Origin: JBCDBY01 sp039182715
GTDB lineage: Bacteria > Planctomycetota > PLA2
Direction: 5' to 3'
Length of the DNA: 27,622 nt
Assembly: GCA_039182715.1 (NCBI GenBank)
Contig: JBCDBY010000016.1
Coordinates: 1-27,622, forward strand
The translations under genes were made by a program, and so were the position numbers. Shown piece by piece: positions 14,371 through 21,501 of the stretch (its first letter is position 1; every line of letters begins with the position of its first letter). Below the pieces are notes generated by a model. That model was not told the origin of the DNA. It worked only from the letters and a program-made list of their open reading frames with translations, and searched no databases.

Positions 14371-16122
14371 ATGAAGAGGGTCACGATTGCACTGGTGTGC
14401 CTGGCGGTCGTCGCGGGCGCACAGGACATGCGGGTGACGACGAAGGACGGGAAGATCGTCACCGGAAAAGTCTCGACGAAGAAACTCAAGATCAAGACCG
14501 AGTTCGGCACCGCGACGGTCGACGTCGCGAAGATTCTCTCGGTGACGTTCGGCAAGCCCGACGTGATCGTCACGAAGGGCGACCACGAGTTGCGCGGCAG
14601 GATCTCGCTGTCGAGCCTGAAGGTCGGCAAGCAGTCCTTCAAGCGCGCGCAGCTGGTCGAACTTCTCGTGGCGAGCGCCGGTCCGGACTTCACCGGCACC
14701 TGGCGCACGACCTTCGGCCCGATGAAGCTGAAGCAGACCGGGCTCACCGTGAAGGGCACGTGGGGTGTCGGTTACCCGAACAGCATCGAGGGCAAGGTCA
14801 AGGGGCGGCGGCTCACCTTCACCTATCGCGAGCCGAACGGGCAGGGATCGGGCTGGTACGAGCTGTGGCCCGACGGCCGCCATTTCAAGGGCGAGTACGC
14901 CATCGGGAACAACAAGGGCAGTTGGGGCGGCTTTCTCGCGACCCACAAACGGGCGGAGCTGAAGCCGGGCGCGATCACCTCGGGCGTCGCGAAGAGCATG
15001 GTCAAGTACCACGTTCGCGTGCCGAAGAACTTCGACCCGAGCAAGCAGTACCCGGCCGTTCTGATCATGCACGGCTCGAACATGAACACGAAGGCCTACG
15101 TCGAGGGCAACGTGTCCAACTGGGGCGAGGAGTTCGGCGAGGAGTTCATCTTCATCGGGGTCGACGGCGAGAAGATGAGCCCCGCCGCGACGCCGGAGTT
15201 CGAGCGCTACAACTACTACTACATCAACTACTCCGGTCCCGACTGGGGCAGTCCGGCGATCCGTCGCCAGAGCCCCGTGCTCGTGGCGGAGGCGATCGAG
15301 GAGATCAGGGAGTTCGTTCCGATCTCCAAGCTCTTCGTCGGCGGTCACAGCCAGGGCGGCTACATGTCGTGGTTCTTCGTGATGTACTTCCCGGAGCTGG
15401 TCGACGGGGTCTTCCCGGTCTCGGGCGCCGTCGTCGTGCAGTGCGAGCCGCACGTGTTTGCCGACAAACCCGACCTCATGAAGAAGCAGCGGCAGGTGCC
15501 GGTCGCGATCGTGCACGGCACCAACGACTCCGCCGTCGAGTTCGGCAGCGCCACGTACGCCGAGTTCCTGGTGATGGATGGTGGCTTCCCGCGCGCACGA
15601 CTGTTCGACAAGAAGACCGGACACATGTACGCGGGGTTGCCCGTCGACAAGGCCGTTCGCTGGCTGCAGGCGATGTCGAGCGACGATCCCGCGGCGCTGA
15701 TCGCCTTCGCGGAGACGTCGATCCAGCAGAAGCGCTATCGGGACGCGGGCGGGGCGCTCGCGCGCGCCGAGACGCTGAAGGGCGCGGACCAGGCAAAAAT
15801 CGCCGCGATGCGCGCCGACATCGAAAAGAAGGCCGCAGGCGATGCGGCGAAGCTGCTCAAGAAGATCAAGGGCGCCCGGAACGGGAAGTGGGTGCCCGAC
15901 TTCTTCGAGTTCCGCAACGAGTTCGGGCTCACCAAGTCGGCCGAGCCGGTGCTGGCCGCGTACGCGAGCCTGCGCAAGAAGCACGAGAAGCCGGCCAACG
16001 ACCTGTTCGGCGCGGCCCGCCGGGAGCGCGACAAGGCGGCCCGCGACGCGAAGTACAAGGAGATCCGGGACAAGTACTACGCCTCGCGCTGGTACTTCCT
16101 CGTTTCGCGCTGGGTCAAGTGA
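14371..16122 (+). CDS. Secreted alpha/beta hydrolase (esterase/depolymerase-like) with beta-rich N-terminal domains
   Basis: A 583-residue protein. A signal peptide (KRVTIALVCLAVVAGAQ) is followed by two short beta modules of the DGKIVTGKV type (residues 20-100) and a barrel-like domain (about 106-190, GTWRTTFGPMKLKQTG). The alpha/beta hydrolase domain spans about 205-435, with an oxyanion segment LIMHGSN, nucleophile Ser327 in GGHSQGG, probable Asp386 in GTNDSAVEFG and His418 in TGHMY. This arrangement is typical of secreted phospholipase/carboxylesterase or PHB-depolymerase-like enzymes; the substrate is unknown. The C-terminal 140 residues are helical and charged. The following secreted protein gene begins eight bases after the stop, so the two form an operon. 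Confidence 0.85.
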   Translation: MKRVTIALVCLAVVAGAQDMRVTTKDGKIVTGKVSTKKLKIKTEFGTATVDVAKILSVTFGKPDVIVTKGDHELRGRISLSSLKVGKQSFKRAQLVELLVASAGPDFTGTWRTTFGPMKLKQTGLTVKGTWGVGYPNSIEGKVKGRRLTFTYREPNGQGSGWYELWPDGRHFKGEYAIGNNKGSWGGFLATHKRAELKPGAITSGVAKSMVKYHVRVPKNFDPSKQYPAVLIMHGSNMNTKAYVEGNVSNWGEEFGEEFIFIGVDGEKMSPAATPEFERYNYYYINYSGPDWGSPAIRRQSPVLVAEAIEEIREFVPISKLFVGGHSQGGYMSWFFVMYFPELVDGVFPVSGAVVVQCEPHVFADKPDLMKKQRQVPVAIVHGTNDSAVEFGSATYAEFLVMDGGFPRARLFDKKTGHMYAGLPVDKAVRWLQAMSSDDPAALIAFAETSIQQKRYRDAGGALARAETLKGADQAKIAAMRADIEKKAAGDAAKLLKKIKGARNGKWVPDFFEFRNEFGLTKSAEPVLAAYASLRKKHEKPANDLFGAARRERDKAARDAKYKEIRDKYYASRWYFLVSRWVK

Positions 16123-16129
16123 GAAGCCG

Positions 16130-18292
16130 GTGATCCGGACGCTCTGCGTATTCCTACTGCTCGTCTCGGGAGCGGTCGCCGACGAGTCGGCGCGGCGAGC
16201 GATTCGCGAGGTGCGCAACGGCCGTCCCGATCCCGAGACCTGCACCGACGAGGACTGCGCCGCCTACATGCGCCGATACGTCGCGGCGCTCGATGCGGCC
16301 TACGGCGACGAGAAGAAGACCTACCACGCGCCGCCCCGGTGGCTGACCTTGCGCGTGGACCTCGGCAAGATCGACCCACCGCGCAGCCTCATTGGCTCCC
16401 GGCTCCAGTGGCGCCTCGCGGGGCGCATGGCGCGTGACGAGCTGATCGAGTTGCTGCGCCGCCTTCCCGAACTCGGTCGCCACGAAGCAAACTCGCTTCT
16501 CGCGCGCATCTCGTTCGATGCGGACCCCTCGATGATGGAGCCGCTTGCGGCGACCGGGCGAGCGCGGACCGGGGACGAAACGCGCCTGCTGGATGCGTAC
16601 GCGCTCTGGGCGAGCAAGTACCTGGGCCGAATGCGCGACCGCGCGTCCGCGACGCCGCTCGCGATCAGCGTGCTCCACTGCGTCGAGCTGCGCCTGCGCG
16701 GGGGTGAACAGGTCCACTGGCGAACCGTGGAGCGCGCTTTGAGCGTGGTGCACCGGGTCCTGCCGCCGGACAAGGCCAAGGGCGAGTCGCGCCGTTCGTG
16801 GGACGCCATCTACGAGGCGATGGGCGTGGTGATCGCGCGCGCGACGGAGCCGGGAGCCGCGTACCGGGCTGAACTGGGGCCGTTGCGGGCCCTGCGATCC
16901 GCGCCGGGTCCCGGTAGCGTCGAGGTGTTCCTGGCGGTTCTCCAGTACCGCCGCGAGTTCTGCTCGAACATCGCCGAACGCCGCGGCTCGGGGAAGGCGA
17001 TGGCCTACTCGCTGATCGCGTCGGGAGTCGTGCGACATGGCTCGCCGGACGACATGCGGCGACTGATGGAGGGACTCGAGGACATCGCCATGTCCGAGGA
17101 GGTTGCGGACGAGAAGGTCGCGGAGGTGGTGCGGGACGCCTGTCTGCGCATCGCCAAGCTGCCCGACGAGCGCGCACGCGAGGAGACGAGAGCGGCCGCT
17201 CGGCGGGTGGGGACGTCGCTCGGACCGGGACGCACCGCGTGGGCGGCGCGCCTGAAGGAGATTCACGCCCATCCGCCCGACGCCGCCCGCGCCACGGAGG
17301 AGGAGTGCCGCGCCTATCTGGAGCGCTACATTCGTGCCGTGGACGCAGCGGGTTCCCACAGCTTCGCGCCTTCGCAGGCGGTCTGTTATCGCGTGGATTT
17401 CGCGACCCTGCAGCCACCGCGCGCGATCGGCAAGCCGGACCTCGCCTGGCGCCTGCGCGGCAGAATGTCGCGCGAAGCGCTGACGCACCTGCTCAAGGGC
17501 CTCGAAGAGCGGAATGAACGAGATGCGCTTCGCATCCTGGCCCGCGTCGCGCGCGACGGCGATCCCGCCATGCTCGAGGTGCTGGCGTCCCCGCAGGTCG
17601 CGATGCCGCCGCAGATGAGGTTGAAGTGGCGGTTCGGCAGATATCTCGTCCAGTACCTGGAGCGGAGCGAGGTCTATCGCGAGAAGGCGCGAGCGGAGCC
17701 GACGAGTCGCGTCATCGAAAAGGCGCTGGCGGCGGTCCTGGACGATCTCGACGAGGCCAAGCGCCCCCGGACCGATCGCGACTGGCGCCGGGCCGCGGGC
17801 GTCGTCAACCGGTTCGCCGACCTGCCGGTGTCCGGCAAGGCGACGGCGGCCGAGCGAGAGCTGTGGACGCGACTGGCAAGGGAGATCGAGCACGAGCTGG
17901 TCCAGTCCATGGCCGCCGAGGCGCCCTACAAGGCGCGCATCGCGCCGGTTCGCATGGTGTATCGGTACGGCAGGGCGGAGAGCGTGCCGCTGCTGCTGCG
18001 GCTGATGGAACGGCGCTCGGTGTTCTTTACCCGCATTGCGCGGGAGCGGAGCAACGAGTGGGCGCAGACGGTCCAGGCCGTCGGGGACACCGTTGCGCGT
18101 TTCGGCACCCGCGAGCAGGTCGATGCCTTGGTGCCCCTGCTGGAAGCGGTGGCCGAGGAGGACGCCGCCGACTGGCCCCGCGTTCGACAGTCGCTCGCCG
18201 ACGTGACGCGCAGGCTCTCCGAACTGCCCGCAAATCGCATCTCGAGCGGCCGTCGGAAGCGCGCCGCAAACCTCTCGAAGCGCACCCGATGA
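16130..18292 (+). CDS. Secreted protein with an internally duplicated helical domain, unknown function
   Basis: A 720-residue protein starting at GTG 16130 with a signal peptide (IRTLCVFLLLVSGAVA). It contains two copies of a domain of about 350 residues. Copy A begins at residue 39 (TDEDCAAYMRRYVAALDAA) and copy B at residue 389 (TEEECRAYLERYIRAVDAA). Each is followed by a matching segment: LTLRVDLGKIDPPRSLIG against YRVDFATLQPPRAIG, then WRLAGRMARDELIELL against WRLRGRMSREALTHLL. The remaining sequence is helical and Arg/Glu-rich, reminiscent of HEAT-like scaffolds. No enzyme motif is seen. The tight coupling to the secreted hydrolase upstream suggests a shared periplasmic process. The first domain's conserved cysteine pattern is only partly kept in the second. 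Confidence 0.78.
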   Translation: MIRTLCVFLLLVSGAVADESARRAIREVRNGRPDPETCTDEDCAAYMRRYVAALDAAYGDEKKTYHAPPRWLTLRVDLGKIDPPRSLIGSRLQWRLAGRMARDELIELLRRLPELGRHEANSLLARISFDADPSMMEPLAATGRARTGDETRLLDAYALWASKYLGRMRDRASATPLAISVLHCVELRLRGGEQVHWRTVERALSVVHRVLPPDKAKGESRRSWDAIYEAMGVVIARATEPGAAYRAELGPLRALRSAPGPGSVEVFLAVLQYRREFCSNIAERRGSGKAMAYSLIASGVVRHGSPDDMRRLMEGLEDIAMSEEVADEKVAEVVRDACLRIAKLPDERAREETRAAARRVGTSLGPGRTAWAARLKEIHAHPPDAARATEEECRAYLERYIRAVDAAGSHSFAPSQAVCYRVDFATLQPPRAIGKPDLAWRLRGRMSREALTHLLKGLEERNERDALRILARVARDGDPAMLEVLASPQVAMPPQMRLKWRFGRYLVQYLERSEVYREKARAEPTSRVIEKALAAVLDDLDEAKRPRTDRDWRRAAGVVNRFADLPVSGKATAAERELWTRLAREIEHELVQSMAAEAPYKARIAPVRMVYRYGRAESVPLLLRLMERRSVFFTRIARERSNEWAQTVQAVGDTVARFGTREQVDALVPLLEAVAEEDAADWPRVRQSLADVTRRLSELPANRISSGRRKRAANLSKRTR

Positions 18293-18319
18293 CGGGCCGG
18301 CGGCCGGGGCGCGGAGTCG

Positions 18320-19255
18320 CTATCCGGTCTCGTCCCGTGGTCCCTGATCGAGAAGCCGCTGGGCGGCCCTCGCGACCGTTGCGAGCTGTTCGTCGTCGTC
18401 CGTCCAGACATACCAGCCGAAGTGGGAGGCGGCGATCTGGAGTTCGTAGCAGTGATGGCGCATCACCGCGTCGACGCGAGCGTCATCGCGCAGGTCCGGC
18501 GCCTCGCACGTGCGCCGCCAGAGATCGTCGGCATCGATCGCGGGGTGCCACGGCGCCCAGAACGTGCACCACGCCACGTCGAACAGGAAGTCGCCGCGCA
18601 CCGAGCACTTCCACGAGAAGACTGCCGTGACGCGCGCTCCATCTTCCGCCACGAGGACGTTCTGGTGGAGGAGATCTCCGTGCACCAGATCCCGGCGCTC
18701 CGGGCAGTGGGGTAGCAGCTCCTCGATTCGGGCCTCGCACGCGCGGAAGATCGCGTCGAGGCGCGGCTGCGCTTCGAGCTTGGCGCGCCACCCGTTCACC
18801 CTCGACTCCGGATGATCGACGAGGCCCCCGCGCAGCCACTCGTGCCACGTCGTGTCGTCCGGCCGATGCCACGCCACGGCGCTCTCCGGTGTCGACGGCA
18901 CTGCCCGGAGCGCCTCCAGCAGTCTCGACATGGCGCGGCCGGACCAGGAGTCCTCGACGAAGCGGCCGTGATGACGTCGCGAGATGGCGTAGTGGCGATC
19001 GAGCGCCTCGCCGACGTCGAGGACCTCGGGAATCGGAAGCTCCGCCCGCGCGAAGCGCATCGCCGCCGCATCGATCGCGAACCCCTCGGCCATGTCGCTC
19101 AGGCGCAGCACGAACTCCTCGCCTCCGACGCGATACGTGTACGCCGACGACCAGTAGCCGCCGCTTACCGGTGCGAGTTCCTCGATGGGCTCGTCGTACC
19201 GCTCGTCGAGCCACGCCGCGACGTGGGCAAAGGGGATACGGGGCTTGCTGGTCAT
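18320..19255 (-). CDS. APH-family phosphotransferase homologue with an altered metal-binding motif
   Basis: A 311-residue protein of the aminoglycoside/choline-kinase-like fold, closest in motif layout to hygromycin-B 4-O-kinase types. Seen are the N-lobe strand GGEEFVLRLSD (residues 45-54, Arg where many have Lys), the catalytic loop LVHGDLLHQNVLV (His192, catalytic Asp194, Asn199), and the following metal-binding region VTAVFSWKCSVRGDFLFD. In active family members the latter reads I-D-W; here the Asp is Ser214, while the later Asp222 (GD) is kept. Loss of that Mg-binding residue may abolish or change phosphotransfer. There is no evidence for antibiotic resistance. It stands alone on the minus strand and converges on the duplicated-domain gene with a 27-base gap. 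Confidence 0.82.
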   Translation of the reverse strand: MTSKPRIPFAHVAAWLDERYDEPIEELAPVSGGYWSSAYTYRVGGEEFVLRLSDMAEGFAIDAAAMRFARAELPIPEVLDVGEALDRHYAISRRHHGRFVEDSWSGRAMSRLLEALRAVPSTPESAVAWHRPDDTTWHEWLRGGLVDHPESRVNGWRAKLEAQPRLDAIFRACEARIEELLPHCPERRDLVHGDLLHQNVLVAEDGARVTAVFSWKCSVRGDFLFDVAWCTFWAPWHPAIDADDLWRRTCEAPDLRDDARVDAVMRHHCYELQIAASHFGWYVWTDDDEQLATVARAAQRLLDQGPRDETG

Positions 19256-19297
19256 GGTTCGGTCCGTCGGCGGGTCAGGCTACCCGCCCGGACGTTG

Positions 19298-19309
19298 TAG
19301 TCTGTGCCG
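19298..19309 (+). promoter_or_regulatory. Leaderless-type -10 element before the hydrolase-thioredoxin gene
   Basis: TAGTCT at 19298-19303 lies six bases before ATG 19310. It is identical to the hexamer of the GPP34 gene. Confidence 0.5.
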
Positions 19310-20334
19310 ATGCTCCGACGGTCGCTGCTTCTCGCCCTAATCTCCTCCGTCGCGCACGCCGAGCCGGCGTACCCGGCCGGTCGCACCGAAACGGAGCTGG
19401 AGGGGCTGAAGACCGCGATTCTCGTTCCGGCCGAACGGAAGAAGGGGGAGAAGTGGTCGATGATCGTGCTGCTGCACGGGCTGGGCGACTCCGGTCTCAA
19501 CCTGTCCCGGTCACTAGCCGATCGCCCGCGCGACGGCTATCTCGTCGTGGCCCCGTCGACGCGGGCGCGTGCGTGGGACAAGGCGGACGTCGACGCCACC
19601 ATGCGGATCGCGAAGCACCTGCTGACCGTCATGCCGGTGGACCCGGACAAGATCCACGTCATGGGCTACTCCAACGGTGGTTGGAACCTCGGCCCCCTCG
19701 CGTTTCACGACGAGCTCAAGCCGCGCAGCGCGACGTGGATCGCCGCGGGCTACAGCAATCACAAGGTGCCCAAGTGGGCGAAGAAACGGCTCGGCGTGCT
19801 CGCCATCGCCGGGGAGCAGGACGGCAATGCGAAGCACGCCGCCGCGACGGTGCCGTCGCTGCAAGGCAAGGTCCGCTCGGCCGAGGCACGCTTCAGCCCA
19901 ACCTCGGCCACCGGTGGCCGAGCGAACTGATCCCGTATCAGCGCTGGTGGATGGGCACGCGGGAAGGCCGCTACGTACCCGGCGAGGACATGAACTTCGC
20001 GTGGGGCGATGATCTGGGCGCGGCCCAGGCGGAGGTCGCCGCGCGCAAGGGGCGCGGGGGCGTGCTGCTCTACGTCTACGATGAGACCGACCAGGCGCCG
20101 CACGTGCAGAACGAGGTGCTCATGGACCCCGCCGTGCGGTTCTTCGGCGGCCAGAACCCGGCGGTGAAGCGCAAGCGCTCCGAGGTCCCGCTGGATCTCA
20201 AGGAGACCCCGGCGGTCGTCGTCTACGGCAAGGACGGCAAGATCAAGAAGCTGTTGAGCGGCAAGGCGATCAAGGCGCGATCCCTCGCCGCCGCGCTGCG
20301 CAAGATCGCTCCGAATCGACGCCTGCCCAAGTAG
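19310..20334 (+). pseudogene. Secreted alpha/beta hydrolase fused to a thioredoxin-like domain, interrupted by one frameshift
   Basis: From ATG 19310 a signal peptide (LRRSLLLALISSVAHA) leads into an esterase domain with oxyanion loop LLHGLGDSG and nucleophile Ser121 in GYSNGGW. After codon 195 (Phe, 19892-19894) the frame runs to a TGA at 19928-19930. The other frame, rejoined at base 19894, continues without a break: QPNLGHRWP, supplying the probable catalytic His, then a C-terminal thioredoxin-fold-like region (GGVLLYVYDE, TPAVVVYGKDGKIKKLLSG) to TAG 20334. Restoring one C (TTCCAG for TTCAG) gives a continuous 341-residue protein. As given, the sequence encodes a truncated enzyme lacking His and the second domain. 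This is either a true mutation or a sequencing/assembly error; no slippery heptamer supports programmed frameshifting. Confidence 0.82.
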
Positions 20335-20335
20335 C

Positions 20336-20348
20336 CGAAAAAAGTCGA
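20336..20348 (+). promoter_or_regulatory. CGAAAAAAGT motif upstream of the PEP-CTERM gene
   Basis: CGAAAAAAGTCGA at 20336-20348 closely matches CGAAAAAAGTGCGA at 7595-7608. Each lies about 65-75 bases upstream of a leadered gene for an exported protein. It may be an UP-like or alternative-sigma element; only two copies are seen. Confidence 0.3.
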
Positions 20349-20412
20349 GCGGGAGGGGCGCGCAACTCTCTGACCTTCATGGCGGGCGGTCCGCCGTTGG
20401 ATTGGAGACACC

Positions 20413-21498
20413 ATGCGCACGCATCTCGTTTTATCGACACTCCTGCTCGCATCCCTGGCGACGGCCGGACCGATCGAAGTCACACCGCATCTTCTGTTCG
20501 ACGGGACGGTGGGGAATGACAACGTCGCCGGGCCACGCCTCGCGTCCGAGAGCGGCTTTCCGTACGCCGTGTTCCAGGTGCGCGGCGTAGGGCCGTTCGG
20601 CGTCGGGCCCGGCCTCGTCGTTCTGCAGGAACTCCGGGCGGACGGAGAGCCGATCGGGCCGGCGCGGTGGATCGACGCGACGACGAGTGCCGGACTTCCC
20701 GACGCCAGCGGAGAGTTCGTCGTCTTCGCGCGTCCGGACGTCGGGGACGTGGCGCTCTTCCAGAAGACGATCCTCCAGACTTTCAGCGGAACGCTGGCGG
20801 GCTCCCCCGGCACGCTCGAGCAGGCGCGCATTTCCGGGAGTGACGTCGTTGCGGGCTCCGATGTCGGCTTCGTGCTCGCCGACAACATCTTCGGTGCGTT
20901 CGTGCCCGCGGTCGTGCGCGGGCCGGTGCCGTTCTCGGAGGGTCCGGAGATCGATGCCGGACTGATGGTGTGGCAGGAGAGGGTGAGCGGCTTGGAGGCC
21001 GCGGTGCGCGCGCAAGAGATTGGGGGCGGATCGTTCTTCGTCTTCTCCGGCAATCTCGCCGACGGATTCGACGAGGTCGATCCCGCCGTCTGGCGCGAGC
21101 AGGTCGCGTTCGGCCTCATCGACACCTCGACCGGCCTCGGAGACATCGTGCTGCGCGACATCGGCGCCGATACGACCCGCACCTACTCGCTCGGATTCGC
21201 CGGCCTCGGCGAGCTGGCGCTGACCCGGGACTTCCTCGGCTTCGAGGCCGACGATGCGAACGGAGTCCAGCAGGCGTATCTGATGCGGCTCTCGGACGGG
21301 GAACTGCTGCAGCTCACGCAAGGGCCGCTCGGAGGAGGCGACGTCGACGTCTTCGGAGACCTCGTGACCTACGTCTCCGGCCAGCAGGCGTTCGTGGGCC
21401 AGATCGGAGAGGGTGCGCAACCGGTCCCGGAGCCCGGGACCCTCGTTCTCTGCGGCTTCGCCGCAGCGGGGTTCTGGCTTCGTCGCCGCCGATCGTGA
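20413..21498 (+). CDS. PEP-CTERM sorted exported protein, beta-propeller-like
   Basis: A 361-residue protein with a signal peptide (RTHLVLSTLLLASLATAG) and a C-terminal sorting signal: VPEPGTLVLCGFAAAGFWLRRRRS at residues 338-361, that is the PEP motif, a hydrophobic helix and an Arg tail. Such signals are recognised by exosortases, which cleave and anchor or release exopolysaccharide-associated proteins. The body consists of repeating strands with short Asp/Gly turns (SGSDVVAGSDVGFVLAD, VWREQVAFGLIDTSTGLGD, FGDLVTYVSGQQAFVGQI), resembling the TolB-type propeller. No exosortase gene is in the window. A TTGGAG sequence six bases before ATG 20413 provides a normal ribosome binding site. It converges on the next gene with only three bases between stops. 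Confidence 0.85.
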   Translation: MRTHLVLSTLLLASLATAGPIEVTPHLLFDGTVGNDNVAGPRLASESGFPYAVFQVRGVGPFGVGPGLVVLQELRADGEPIGPARWIDATTSAGLPDASGEFVVFARPDVGDVALFQKTILQTFSGTLAGSPGTLEQARISGSDVVAGSDVGFVLADNIFGAFVPAVVRGPVPFSEGPEIDAGLMVWQERVSGLEAAVRAQEIGGGSFFVFSGNLADGFDEVDPAVWREQVAFGLIDTSTGLGDIVLRDIGADTTRTYSLGFAGLGELALTRDFLGFEADDANGVQQAYLMRLSDGELLQLTQGPLGGGDVDVFGDLVTYVSGQQAFVGQIGEGAQPVPEPGTLVLCGFAAAGFWLRRRRS

Positions 21499-21501
21499 AT
21501 G

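Noticed and set aside
14263..16245. A 660-codon minus-strand frame opposite the secreted esterase.
   Set aside because: The plus-strand frame has a signal peptide and a complete GHSQGG hydrolase. The antisense frame shows only low-complexity composition.
18320..19255. Aminoglycoside resistance gene.
   Set aside because: The metal-binding Asp is replaced, there is no mobile context, and APH-fold proteins act on many substrates.
19885..19900. Programmed ribosomal frameshifting in the hydrolase-thioredoxin gene.
   Set aside because: No slippery heptamer, downstream stem-loop or SD-like stimulator is evident at CGCTTCAGC. A one-base loss is simpler.
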